From contig CM076947.1 in assembly GCA_039566865.1 (NCBI GenBank), positions 8,439,501-8,503,500 of the forward strand: a stretch of 64,000 bases of DNA, given 5' to 3'. The DNA is from Aurelia coerulea. Its lineage: Eukaryota; Cnidaria; Scyphozoa; Semaeostomeae; Ulmaridae. Below, one piece after another: positions 41,897-52,967 of this stretch; the first letter of the stretch is position 1; every line of letters begins with the position of its first letter. Made by a program: the position numbers and the translations under genes. The notes beneath the pieces are model-generated. The model did not search any database, had not been told where the DNA came from, and saw nothing but the letters and a program-made list of their open reading frames with translations.

Positions 41897-42780
41897 TCAT
41901 TGCCTTCGTGAGTGATGATAAGTAAATTTTGACTTTCTGATCATAGTTCCCCAGACATCTGTCACGGATCCTTGATAATTGACTCTACTAGTAAAGATCC
42001 GCATCCATGGTTGCAGATCAATTCTGGACCAACTTACGGAATTATCATTGGCTGCCTTCATTCGGAATTTTTCATCATACAATAACCACCCCATTGACTG
42101 GTGGTATGCTGCTGCATAGCGGATAAGGTCCAGCTAGGCTACCAAATCTCTTGCTTGGGCTAGGAATTTATCGAAGATTATTCATATGTAGCAGGTGAAA
42201 GCAGTTGTCCATCTTTCGATGTCCCTGATCTTTTTCTGGGTTCCTTTCCTTGTTTGAAACACAACGTGGACTCTTTGCCCATGAAGAGATGATAGGAATT
42301 GTCTTTATTAGCAAGACTATGTCAGTTCTCTAGAAGAAATTTCAATAAATCCAAAAACTCACCACTTTGAATGGTTTGTCACAGGATGTTCCCTTGCTGT
42401 TGTAGTCGCAGACATGGTTGTGCACCAAGTGAATGGAGAGATGTCATTTCTTGTGTCATTCCTATGAATGGGGCAGGCAGTGTCATCGTTGGAACATTCG
42501 CTAAGCTGGCTGGAGAAGATTGTCTTGGTAGTACTGCTATCTCCTCGCCATGTACCAGCGTCTGCATGCTTTTTTTGACTTCTTTCAACAGCTCAGCCAT
42601 TCTGGAGTTGACAATGTCCTTCACGAAAACTTGCAAGTTGTCTGTCGTAGGATTGGATGAACTTGGCATTGCCATAGGTATAACTGCAGAAGAAGTTTCA
42701 CCTTGTCCGCTATCTGCGTTGGATGTTGAGGGTTGCGAACTCAGTGTGGTTGCTTGTGTAAAACTTGAACACTTCGGCGG
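41897..42780 (-). pseudogene. Retroelement Gag-like remnant (DIRS/Ngaro-type pattern), second copy
   Basis: The N-terminal piece (42675-42379) has 'SRMAELLKEVKKSMQTLV' and a Pro-rich linker. Further down, 'MGWLLYDEKFRMKAANDNSV' and 'SWSRIDLQPWMRIF' (42094-41990) match the W..YD..FR..AA core of the copy at 1267-2215. Stops and shifts lie between. The 98-bp segment shared with 31.7 kb lies directly upstream (42815-42915). Confidence 0.6.
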
Positions 42781-42814
42781 TAAAATTGTTCTTTATTTTG
42801 AGTATAAAAGCACA

Positions 42815-42915
42815 GGTAGCAGCGTCTCCAAAGAACATCCAGAGAGAAAAAAGAGAAAGGTTGGCTGGTTCTCGCCAACTGTGCAGGCCGCTTCGAACTT
42901 TTCCTGTCCAGTTTG
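42815..42915 (-). repeat. ~98-bp repeat shared with 31699-31797
   Basis: Inverse copy of the 31.7-kb segment, about 90% identical by eye. Confidence 0.7.
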
Positions 42916-43111
42916 CAGTTTGTATGTCATGAAGTTTGAATCAAGGATCAGGCAGGACTTGCTTTTCTCTCTCTATTTTCTCTAAATTAATAAACTCCGA
43001 AATCTCTGCAAAATAACTCTCTAAAATTTCACAAAACGAATTCCCCTCGTACTCTCTAAAATCACTCTAAAAACTCTTCCCCAATCCCTCTTTTGTCTCA
43101 AATATATGTAG

Positions 43112-43923
43112 ATGTCCACAATATTGTCCTCTTACATAAGACGGGGGATTACTTCTACACACGTCATAATAATGACCAAACGAGCGTTGGTAGCTGGATA
43201 GAAGAGTTGAAGCAAAGTGAAAAGAATCCAATTCTGTTTTATAAAATGCAAGGTAAACTTAAAAAACAACACAAATTTCCTTCGCTGCTAAGAACAAAGC
43301 TTGACATAAGCATGCTGAAAAGTGCAGGTCTTCGTTTCAGTTGCAACAGAAACATTACGAGAAAAGCCGGAGAAGATAGCGCTTAGGGGCATTAGACCAT
43401 GATGTATTGCCTTTTTTAATGGAATCAACAGTGATTCTATATGAATTCGATCGTCAAACGTAATCCATCTTGTCAAATACCCCCCCCCCCACCCCGACGC
43501 CATCTTTTCCGTAATCGTCTTTAAAGAAATGTTATTTGAACTCATTTGAAGGCTCGGGTTCAAAGAATAACATATGGTGTGCATGATTTTAAGAAACTAG
43601 ATGGAGACACTATTGGCAATTAACTATGAGAGAAATCAAAATAATCTGAAAGGCTACAGATTTTTCCTCAATATTTTAAGAATTTTTAGTTTGCTGCTGG
43701 TGTGAAAGTATTGAAGAGAGTACTGAAAGTATTCATGGTGCTATCTTTGCTTTGGTATGAAGATGACCATGTATCAGTTTCCAATATTTATGCCATTATG
43801 TAGACACAAGGTAATTTCAATGAAATTATTCTTTTCAGGTATTGAAGACGAAGAGTACAACCTGGCAAACAAGGACTTTGTCGTTGTAGTACATTTGTTG
43901 TGACTCCACGCATGGGACAACAG
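43112..43923 (+). pseudogene. MULE-like transposase fragment, two exons
   Basis: Exons 43112-43252 and 43839-43923. Acceptors ATATGTAG and TTTTCAG; donors CAAG|GTAAAC and CAG|GTACGT; the junction is phase 1 on both sides. Exon 1 has 'HNIVLLHKTGDYFYTRHNND' and 'VGSWIEELKQSEKNPILFYK', exon 2 'GIEDEEYNLANKDFVVV'. The order (dD..SV..WV..L, NP..LYK.QG, then DFvLv) matches the segment just before the catalytic core of SWIM/MULE-type transposases in cnidarians. A one-base shift in exon 2 gives an early stop, and the catalytic exons are missing. Confidence 0.5.
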
Positions 43924-44175
43924 GTACGTCTTTAACTAAATACTGCATATGCAATATTCAAGATCAAACTACAAATTTCATTACTGATTCATCTAATTCA
44001 AATCTACGTACCAAGTATCATACCTGTTCTACCTTTCTTGAACCATCCCCTATCTGAAGCACCTTCTTTCCGTGTCTCTCCTTTCTGTCAGTCCCTAAGT
44101 CATATGCCAGATTAAATAGCAAATATCTATATCATTTCTTCGCACAAACATTTGTTGTTTTTTATGGGAAGATAC

Positions 44176-44249
44176 AATGGCTTTACCACGAATTGGTAAC
44201 TGACGAGGGGAAGATGTCTCATCAGTTACCCATTCATAGTAAAGCCATT
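44176..44249. repeat. 28-bp-arm hairpin at the helicase 3' end
   Basis: AATGGCTTTACC...GGTAACTGA (44176-44203) pairs with TCAGTTACC...GGTAAAGCCATT-type sequence (44222-44249). A third GTAAAGCCATTC copy follows at 44260-44272. It lies directly downstream of the truncated helicase; Helitrons end in hairpins, but no CTRR end is evident. Confidence 0.7.
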
Positions 44250-45418
44250 CATGGACCCATTCGTTGTAAAGCCATTCTTTGCTGCTTGGGCTTGCATGCT
44301 TGTGCTGGCTGACGTTGCCTCCTGAATTGTCTCCAGTTGCTCCAGTTACTGATCTCGATACCAGGCTCTGCAGTAGCAGCAGCAATGATATCGTTATTTG
44401 TGACAGTAGTGTGACAAATGACACGACCCTCGTGTAAGCGTTGTAATTGCGATACAGATGGTTGCCAGTGACGTACATGGCTGAGGAAAGAGAGCAGGAA
44501 ATTGTCTTCCACTCGAAACTGGGTTGTTAGGTCAACTTTGCAGCATGCATCCATAAGATGTGCTTCAGTATGTATGTTTGGTACATGTGTAGTTCTCCCA
44601 TCGACAGTCTGTAATAGTTGCTGTTGAGCTAAGTCTCCACATAAAAAGAGTATTGGTCGCACAGGCAGAATGCTGATCGTTGTCATGATATGCTGAAAGG
44701 TGGGCACGGACAGCTGGGAAATGTTGTCAATGAATAGAATATCATGGAAGACTATATCCCAATTGACAGTGGATTTCTTGTTCTGTGCGCAGGGTATCTT
44801 AAATGTGGCATGTACAGTGTCTGTTGTTAATTGATCACCGTACATTCCCTTATACACAGAAGCAAGTGTTCCAGTTAGAGTTGCAATGTACACTGTCAAG
44901 TTGTCATGTAAACAATGTGAGATACAGGCTTGCATGGTGTAGCTCTTTCCTCTCCCAGCTCTTCCTGTGATCATTATGGGCTTCTTCCAGCTTATCATGT
45001 CACAGTCGTTGTTAAGGTATTCTGCATCGCGAGCAGCAAGGAATTCTTTGAATATATGGAGAACAGACAGCTGCTTTCCTGATAACTCAAATTGTACTGG
45101 AGCTAAAGCGATTTCCAGTGGTGAACTGGATTGCTGTAGGTACTGATGTTCATATGCAAGCAACATATCCTTGAGACTGGAAATGTACGCTAACACAGTG
45201 TGTATATAATGATCTTTGTTTCCTTCTGACTCAAGGATATGTTGGAAGTTATCATGCTCTACAACATCATCTATCAGGAGAGAAGCAGTCTTAAAATGGC
45301 GCAAGTGTAATGGAAGGTACTCATGAGCGATTAAAATAGTATTTAAGCTGTTTTGTGGGCAATTCATGAGAAGGTACTGAAAAAAGTACACTTCATTGAA
45401 TAGTGAAAGAAAGTGCAT
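44249..45418 (-). pseudogene. PIF1-like SF1B helicase remnant (Helitron-type candidate)
   Basis: 389 codons open. Walker A is 'TGRAGRGKSYT' (about 151-161). Motif II reads 'DILFIDNIS', with Asn232 where Glu is needed for ATP hydrolysis. 'LFLCGDLAQQQ' (motif III, usually GDxxQLPP) and 'LTTQFR' (motif IV) follow. The protein then runs into unrelated sequence after 'LSFLSHVRHWQPS', so motifs V and VI are missing. PIF1-like helicases of this kind occur in Helitrons; the Rep nuclease was not found upstream. The altered motif II and truncation mean it is not a working helicase. Confidence 0.7.
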
Positions 45419-45841
45419 GTGGTGAGTGCCCCCTCCCTGCGTATTTTTGCAGATATTTTTGCAGAGAAGGACCTTTTCAAGTGTAAAATTATTTACTGGG
45501 AAAATGACATGATCCTTACTATTCTGCTATTGACAGCCATTTTACATGATATATTTTTAGATGTTGTCCATTAAATTCTTTTCTCAGAAAATGTGACTCG
45601 GTAGAAAGTTGTGGCTACTCTGATAGTTTTTGTCATGGATGGGTGTTCAAAGGTTGTGGTCACTCTTTCTGAATGTTTGGTTGCAAGGATCTCATCATGC
45701 CCACTTTGCAAAGCAACCATTTCAAACCTAATGGCAACGTTGTCACAACAAGCCAATGATGCGGTGTTCCATATTGACGAGGATGATGATGGCGAAAAGA
45801 ACGCTAATAATATCAAGCAAGAGACCCGTATGTTATAAAAG

Positions 45842-45960
45842 TTAAAATCACCTGAAATCACCTGAAACCACCTGAAATCACCTGAAATCACCTGAAACCA
45901 CCTAAAATCATCTGCAAATCATCTGAAACCACCTGTAAATCACCTGCAAATCATCTGCTC
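45842..45960. repeat. ~11-bp tandem repeat (ATCACCTGAA)
   Basis: About ten units alternating ATCACCTGAA and ACCACCTGAA, with variants ATCATCTGCAA towards the right. Confidence 0.9.
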
Positions 45961-46263
45961 ATTGTTTTGATGAATGGGAAAAAGAGTTATTGTCTTCAAC
46001 TTTGATCATTAACACCTTAAAAGGCAAATAATCCTACTGGTGTGATCGGTAGTTTATAGGTCTCACGCCTTTTGTCTCATTCGAATTGCTTTGTGGTCTC
46101 ATTGGGCTGATCAGAGTTAAGCTACGTTCACACGTATCTAGCCTGCGTTGCAGACCGAATTCTAAGAGGAAAAGGTCTGCGATGCCACGGCAAGAAATGA
46201 TCACGTTCGACATAGTGTTTTGTAGGTAAATTGTTGGCAAATTTCGCATTTCCAATGATTTCC

Positions 46264-46808
46264 CCAGTTGGAAAGCATAGGTTCCAAATCTTTAACTCGG
46301 CGTAAAAAGGTGGGTGTAAAATTCAATGACCTATTTCTTCTGATTGAAAGGCTTGAAAGAAACTTTAGATACTTATCTATAATTCTACCGTTGGACTTTC
46401 CAGAAATTTTGAATATTATTCAAAATTACAGCGTATTCTACATTTCAGCTCATTTGAGGGTGTGACGTCATCAAATTTCTAAATCATAAACTAGATGAAT
46501 GACAGACTTTTGCTTGATACCATATTGTAGGCATTTATAAACTGTGGGTTTCTTCCAAATTACTTCATGTTGCGTCAAACGGTTTAGAAATTACGATGGT
46601 TTTAAGTTTCTTTAAAATTTTTCTTGAAACCCTAAAAAAAGAAGAAAAACACTCCAACTCTGAAAATATTTAAGATTTCAGAAAAGTCCAACGGTAGAAT
46701 TATAGAAAAATAATAAAAGTTTCTTTGAAGTCATTCAGTACAAAGAAATAGGTCATTCAATTTTACACCAGCCTTTTCAAAGATTTGGAACCTATGCTAG
46801 TTGGAAAT
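46264..46808. mobile_element. 545-bp inverted-repeat element
   Basis: Arms of about 165 bp: GTTGGAAAGCATAGGTTCC...GACCTATTTCTT...TATAATTCTACCGTTGGACT on the left is mirrored at 46660-46808. No open frame of interest and no secure target duplication. Confidence 0.75.
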
Positions 46809-47155
46809 GTGGTAGAAATGTAAGATTTCCAAACCCGGAAACTAGTGGGAAAAGGGAGTTTACTTTTCCCTATGTTTTCCAAACATGAAACGCGCAATTT
46901 CCAACGACGGTAAACGTCGAGTGTTATCTGTAAATTGAGAGGAAACGTGCAGTGTGCAAGAGGAAATTATGGTGAAATTCGAAGTGCAGATCGGCGATCG
47001 CGCTACTGTTGAAATTCCCTGCTGTTGAAATCGTCAACAAAGCCAGTCTAAGAATGCAGTGGGCGTTAAACTGAAGACTGATTACATCTCAGTCTCGATT
47101 TTCTGCACTGAATTGGATGATGAAATAGAAATATAAACATCAGATTGAAGGTTAA

Positions 47156-47718
47156 ATGAAGACAAGGAATCACGTTGTCAGTCTAGTGGGCGTACACAGC
47201 ATTGTTATCAATCAAATCAACGAGAAATATCAGAGAGATTGTTTGTTTCAAGCGAGGGGCATCTCACTCAAGCTCCTACAGTTTGACCACGATCTTGTCT
47301 CTAAGAAATTCCACACAAATTTTGCAAAGACCTTTTGTTCTTTCGTACTGGGACGTGCTTGGCGTAAGCAATACATAGCCAGCTATTTTCATACCGTGTC
47401 TGAGGCCACTGAGCCCTTGGCCCTGGCGGTGACCCACATGTTTGCTTTTGTGTTTGACCCGCAGATTACTTGACCTGCTGGCCTGCTGAATAAAGTTGTC
47501 GTTGGCGACGTGCTGGGATCGGAGAAAAGACACTTGTAATTGACAAGAACGGTGACCACAGTCACATCGCTGAAACTATGTGCACTGCGTTTGATACATT
47601 GAGAGCCGCAGGAGGCTTTACTTTGCTACGATCTGGCTCCAGAAGCAATCCAGGGGAAAGAACAAGGCTGGAACTAATTTCCATTTCCAAAGGGTGTTCC
47701 CTTTTTAAAAATTGACAC
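47156..47718 (+). pseudogene. Relic of an uncharacterised TE-associated protein
   Basis: Frame 1 gives 'DHDLVSKKFHTNFAKTFCSF' and 'AWRKQYIASYFHTVSEATEP', stops at 47471-47473 and continues 'NKVVVGDVLG'. After a one-base shift the other frame gives 'TLVIDKNGDHSHIAETMCTA' and 'LRAAGGFTLLRSGS' to a stop at 47716-47718. The DK-G-DHS...AGGF-LLRSG pattern is one I have seen in large uncharacterised proteins of cnidarian, mollusc and fish genomes, usually multi-copy. Function unknown. Confidence 0.4.
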
Positions 47719-47802
47719 TGACAGTGCTGGTGAAAAGATGACATTTACAACATGGGCTTTAAGCATTTGTTTTTAACATCGACAAGACTGAATAGCAATA
47801 TA

Positions 47803-48389
47803 CAGGGTGTCCCAAAAAAATTGTGCCCGGTTTGTCTGAAGATTGTGACAAACCGGCAAAAGATTCTCGCCAAACTTTTGCATGATTGTGCTCTTCAGAT
47901 GTTCCATTAAAGTTTGCCACCATCCCCGTAAAATCCGTTGAAAAATGATGGAGCTATGACCTTCAGGAGACCAAATTTGCCTGATGACTGAAACCAGCGG
48001 TCGGCCATTTTGTCTTACTATTTTGCAGTGATAAGTATCTACACGTGAGGTAAGAAATAATTTCTGTGAGGTCAGAAATAGTGGAACTCTCCGAGGATTA
48101 TCGGACTTTTCACGAGATCTATGACATTGGAGGCTGCTGTTTCATTTTCAATCCATGAAGCTATTTATCGCTGCAAAATAGTAAGACAAAATGGCCGACC
48201 GCTGGTTTCAGTGATCGGGCAAATTTGGTCTTCTGAAGGTCATAGCTCCATCATTTTTCAACGGATTTTCATGGGAATGGTGGCAAACTTTAATCGAACA
48301 TCTGAAAAGCACCACCATTCAAAAGTTTGGCGAGAATGTTTTGTCGCAATTTTCAGACAAACGGGGCACAATTTTTTTGGGACACCCTG
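47803..48389. mobile_element. 587-bp palindromic MITE, intact copy
   Basis: TA|CAGGGTGTCCCAAAAAAATT and the mirror TTTTTTTGGGACACCCTG|TA. Arms of more than 200 bp are inverted copies, including CGGTCGGCCATTTTGTCTTA. This is the 'empty-site' version of the element at 57062-59848. A 108-codon frame inside is a shadow of the palindrome. Confidence 0.9.
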
Positions 48390-48839
48390 TACATTAATCC
48401 ATATGGCAAAGGTCATGAAGTTGAGTCTTGGTCCAAGCAGAGGCTGATTTCCCCAATGTAGCTGAATTTCTCGATTTTCAAAATCTGCACCAAAAATTTT
48501 ACTAAAAGTCTGATTTTAGCTAATACTCATGGCATTTAACACAAAATTGCGGTCATTTTTCAAACCGCTACCCTAAAAGCCCATATAGCATCTACTTTTG
48601 AAATCCGTACAACAGAATTGTATATGCCAACCTATTTTTGCAATGTTATCCGAAGGATGACACATACTTCAACAACAACAGTATATAGCATGAGATCAAG
48701 GTTTCTTTATCAAATAGAGCCTAAATGCCCCCCCCCCCCCGCTAAACGTGCATCTAGCATAGATTTTCAGAATCAGCGCCCCAACATTGTGTAAAACAAC
48801 CTGGTTTAACAAATTTCCCAGACGGATGACGCAAAGTTC

Positions 48840-48955
48840 CGACGTTTGATTGAGCACAGAGAAAAATCTTTTTAATCGGGCAGCTTCATTTCATTCTAGT
48901 TAAGTGCCAGATATTTCACCTTACAGTTTGGCATATCGTAAGAAGAAATTAGTAA
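48840..48955 (-). repeat. Dispersed repeat, copy in inverse to 54585-54705
   Basis: TGAGCACAGAGAAAAATCTT, GTGCCAGATATTTCA and TTACAGTTTGGCATAT here match the reverse complement of the right arm of the MITE at 53922-54721, so it is probably a truncated relative of that MITE. Confidence 0.65.
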
Positions 48956-48989
48956 TCTGAAAATGGAGTTATTAGTTTTGGCCATGGAT

Positions 48990-49259
48990 ATTCAAGCCCA
49001 AGTGTACAGTTTCTTTCATACCCAGGAACATCAATTGAAACTTTCCAGGGTTTGCAACCATATTATTCCTAAAGAACCAATCTAGGATCTTTTCAAGATC
49101 ACTTTCAAGTTTTGAAACAACTGATTCAAAAGAATGGTCAAACGCATATAATGTGTTGTCGTCTGCAAAGTTCCATAAATCTGGCTGAAGATTGATAAGG
49201 AATAGGAGTGAACTGTACCCCAAAACCAAACAAACATTCGCCAAAGTCACGATGCCCAT
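48990..49259 (-). pseudogene. LINE reverse transcriptase palm fragment
   Basis: 'LWNFADDNTLYAFDHSFESV' carries the catalytic F-A-D-D box; 'LDWFFRNNMVANPGKFQLMF' is the following block. About 85 codons survive, truncated on both sides. The wording matches the cnidarian LINE family whose C-terminus is at 63776-63997. Confidence 0.85.
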
Positions 49260-49554
49260 TCTATAGGTTCATGATATTGCATGGTGACATGTGCTTTTCT
49301 GATAAGAGGACGCATGAAAGATATTGAAAAAGATTAGTTTGCAAACTTAGTGTAAGAATTTCCGACTTGCAACACGTTAAAGCAAACAATCCATAACATC
49401 TTAAGTTCAATATTTTTTCTTTTGCACCCCATAATTTTTTTCAATCCAATATATTCATGTCAAACCTATATTTGACACATCCTTAACACACATCCTTATT
49501 AGCAAAAGGGCCAAAGTTTACACCATTATCAACCCCGCGTAACAATTTTTGAAC

Positions 49555-49857
49555 AGATATAAAGGATTTCACCAGAAAACTAAAGATAAAAGAAGTATTT
49601 TGGGAAAAGGAATGGAATGACCCCTCCCTTCATAGAAATAAATCTAACAGGCCTATTTATACAGAAAACAAGGAGCTACACCAAATCTGTACCTTTATCG
49701 AAATGCTGCAACCAGGTATTAGATCATGAGCAGTCAACCTAACCTCCGAAGAAAGAAGCGCCTTACACGAATTAGCTTACAATGAAGAGATCATCATGAA
49801 AAAGCAGATAAAGGCCGAAATTTCATAATAAAAGTAGATAAAGCTGTTCATATTAAG
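49555..49857 (+). pseudogene. Penelope-like element RT N-terminal fragment
   Basis: Reads 'DIKDFTRKLKIKEVFWEKEW', 'FIEMLQPGIRS', a TGA, then 'NLTSEERSALHELAYNEEII' and, after one base shift, 'KADKGRNFIIKVDKAV'. The L-T-x-E-E-x-x-A-L...I-x-K-x-A-D-K-G-x-x-x-V/I-I order is the conserved entry of Penelope-like reverse transcriptases. The catalytic part is missing. Confidence 0.72.
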
Positions 49858-50470
49858 TAACAAATTTAGTTACATGTTGTATGCTGCAACATGAAACATG
49901 GAATTGTAGCAAATTTCGCACTCGATATCAAATTTTACATACAACAACTGTCAAGTTACTGTCTAGGCAAATCCTGAAATCCAAAAATAATATCAGTTAT
50001 CACACAAAAACTTCATTTAAGAGAGTGGAAAAACTTATTCCATTTTTAAAAGATGTAATACCTTCGATGCTGAATAAATCTCGGTTGACCAAATACAATA
50101 GTTTCTGTGCTCATCATGCCCTGTTTAAGAATCATATAATTAAGTTGATAAGCTCAGTCAGTTGGTTGTGAAAGATTTGATCTCAGTTCTAAAAACTGCT
50201 TGATCTTTTTGATAACTACAAGTGTTCAATGTTAAATGTTTATTCACTGGAAGCCAGTATATACATATTTTTGTTGAGAAATGAATAAACTTGAAATGCG
50301 AAAGTTTTTGTTGTTATAATCTTGTTCTGGTTGATCAATTTTTTACAGCTATTACCAACATCTATCACAAGATCCTGCAATACTTGATTGCCATAACAAA
50401 AGCACACCATTTTTAAACATTAAAACAAAACAGAGTGCTACTGGAAATGAATAAATGACTAAACATATGG
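49858..50470. other. No recognised gene
   Basis: A 96-codon plus frame (49881-50171) is Lys/Ser-rich with no motif; GAATAAACTTGAAA near 50282 resembles a poly(A) signal. It could be the 3' end of the Penelope-like or another retroelement. Confidence 0.35.
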
Positions 50471-50471
50471 C

Positions 50472-50548
50472 CAGGTTGAAAACACGGAACTCTCAGAACG
50501 AACCTGTTCCGACGTTTCCATGATTTCCGAAGTTCTGTGTTTTTGAGT
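50472..50548. repeat. ~77-bp palindromic mini-element
   Basis: GGTTGAAAACACGGAACT and the mirror AGTTCTGTGTTTTTGAG; same GAAAACACGGA theme as the neighbouring MITE. Confidence 0.55.
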
Positions 50549-50562
50549 AGACATAGGCCATA

Positions 50563-51185
50563 CTCGAAAACACGGACATGTTTTAAATGTACCGTAATGG
50601 CGTCATTGAATGCCCCCCCCCCCCCACAAGGCCATTTGTCGGAAATTTTACTCCACCTGTCGGATTTTTGTTGTCATTACAGGTCCACATTTAGAAGATT
50701 TTACTGGGACAATGATGCATAGAACATGAATTTATTGTCTTTTGAGGTTAAATTTGACATAGATTTTGAATCTACAGCATTTTTCCTTTATATTGACCAA
50801 TTTTGAAGGCTGCAACGTTGAAACAAAAAACAATTCCAAAATCTAGTCATTAGAGGAGCACATCAGTCCCTTGGTGCATGTTTTAACGTATGTTCCTAAA
50901 ATTGGGGTTGTTGCTGTTGTTCTTGTTGATTTTAGAGCGTTGGAAAATTTCAGTTTTTTGCCCCCCTAACAATTAAGGCTGGTATCGGGCCTGCTTCTGT
51001 TCTACCCTTTTGTCCTTCTGTTCACAGTAATTTGTCTGGAAAGTAGGACAAGTGCGGTCGTAACATTGTGCTTTGCTCGTAAAGCGATAAAATGCATCAA
51101 ACTTATGCTCAAATTCGACTTTAACTTATTCATTTACATCTCATTCCGAGATATCCGAGATTTCGGAGATGTCCGCGTTTTCGAG
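50563..51185. mobile_element. TA-flanked MITE truncating the YqaJ gene
   Basis: TA|CTCGAAAACACGGACATG and the mirror CATCTCCGCGTTTTCGAG|TA. 623 bp with a C13 run near 50613. No transposase. Its right end marks the loss of homology of the SAP-SWIM-YqaJ frame. Confidence 0.75.
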
Positions 51186-51187
51186 TA

Positions 51188-52460
51188 TACCTTATCCACA
51201 GAAAGAGGCTGCTGCATCATCATCATGACCATTTCCCCACTTAACTTGTGGTAAACTTTTAATGCTTCTTCTACAGCCAATGATTTTAGACAAAAGAGGA
51301 GTGATAAGGACATTCCTCTTGTGACGCATAATTTGATTCCATTTTGATGGATTTGCATGTGACATGATGCTGTCAGTCTACCAATTCGTTGACTGTGCCA
51401 ATCTTTGCACTGTGCCTGTTCGCGTGTTCTTTTTTCAAGTTCCCCTAGTTGAGCGTCAGTAAGAACAGCCTCTGCCAGGAGTTCTTTGACTAATGTCTCA
51501 TATGGCTCACCATTGTTTTTTCTCAATGTCACCTCTGCAACTTTTGGGAGGGGAAGAGGAGTAAGCCCTACGGTGCTTCCAGGGAGGCTCATCAAGACAC
51601 ATGCATTTGGTTTGGTGACACTTAATTTCTCAAAGAAGCATTTCTTATCAATTGAGGTTCTGTTACCCAGCCTTGGGTTAAATGCTGTTTTCATTTTGGA
51701 GCAAAGTGACTGTTTCTTTGATTTTTTGGAAACAACATGTTTCTCAAGGACTATGTCATTAACCCTGCATCCCTTTATTACCCTCTTTGACCTGTCATTG
51801 AATCTGCACTTTACATCAGTGCAAGTAGGGTTGGTCATACCCTGAGAAACAGCATACTCAATCTTGTAAAGGACAGCAATTACATGATTGCAGCAACGTG
51901 AAAGACCAGCAGTACAGGCACAATAAGCAGTGAGCACATCACCACCCTTATCAGCAAGGACCCATACAGTATGTTGAGCACTGCTAACTTTTTGTGAAGG
52001 CAACACACTGGTCTTCAGCATGATTTTATCTTTATTTGCACCAGTCAGTTTCAGAGAGAGGACTTGGGAAACAAAACCACTTTTAAATAAGAATAAGCTT
52101 TCTTCACGTTATATTGTCCAACATAGTCAGTTTGAATGCCTTCTTCGAGATGATGTAATGGAAATTTTTTCCTAAGTCAACAAGTGGCCAAGTAGTTAAG
52201 TCATCTTCCCATCCAGCAACTGTTAATGGGTCAAACAATTCAAAACTATCCAAATTTTCTTGGTGCTCTTTTACAACGGTTTTTTGCAATTCATTATCTT
52301 TTCTTGGTTTTTCATTTTTCTCATAACTAACTAATGCCCTTGCAGCTAAATCTCTTTTGGATCCAGTAATAGTATGTCCTCTTTGAAGCAAATAAAACAT
52401 TAATTCTTCTTCAGTAAACTCCAAAAAATCATCATAGCCAACATTTTCCAAATATTCCAT
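51188..52460 (-). pseudogene. SAP-SWIM-YqaJ family protein, truncated
   Basis: N-terminal frame (52460-52104): SAP domain at about residues 14-45 ('EEELMFYLLQRGHTITGSKR'), then 'PLVDLGKNFHYIISKKAF'. A frame change near 52085 leads to the second frame: SWIM zinc finger with C34, C36, C44 and H46 ('AYCACTAGLSRCCNHVIAV'), a basic linker, and the start of a YqaJ/lambda-exonuclease-like domain ('TREQAQCKDWHSQRIGRLTA'). Another shift near 51355 restores 'SLPQVKWGNGHDDDAAASF'. The catalytic E/D-x-K motifs are missing because the MITE at 50563-51185 cuts the gene. This architecture is multi-copy in cnidarians and suggests a TE-borne nuclease; DNA binding by SAP and SWIM is expected. Confidence 0.75.
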
Positions 52461-52967
52461 GACAAAGACTATATTTTCAGCAAACGTATGTGATAAACTT
52501 CAATAATAATCTATTAAACAGCTGATAATTTGTGAAACAAGTTTAAATTTGGCGGGAAAACATAGAGCTGAGGTGTTGGGCAATAAATCGACCCCCCTTA
52601 CCTTCCCCCGTCTCAGGAAAGTAGACATTTCATCGCTCTTTTCAAATGCAACTGATCTGAAATCTGCCCCTGGCCGCAAGCCTACTTGGAAGCACAGCAA
52701 GACCGAAATCATGGCAAACTTGTGCGAGAACAAAACAAGATTGAGCTGTGGAATTTTCAGAGGATAATGATGAATCATTGAAGATTCTTCATTTTGGATT
52801 TGGAGTTGATAGCTAGCACTGGAAAGAATATGTGGCCTAAAAGGTTTGTGGCGGTCGTCGGGCCTAACTCGCCATTTTGTGGACGGAGCAAAGAGTCATT
52901 GATGTTTGCGAAGGTTCCTTATCTTTTCCGAGAAATTTATAAATAATGGAATTAAAGATTACGTACC

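Noticed and set aside
48121..48447. 108-codon plus frame, repeated at 59531-59307 on minus
   Set aside because: It is the translated arm of the palindromic CAGGGTGTCCC MITE; the same frame appears from each arm.
49881..50171. 96-codon plus frame as a gene
   Set aside because: Lys/Ser-rich with no motif or splice signals; may be retroelement tail. Left as unrecognised.
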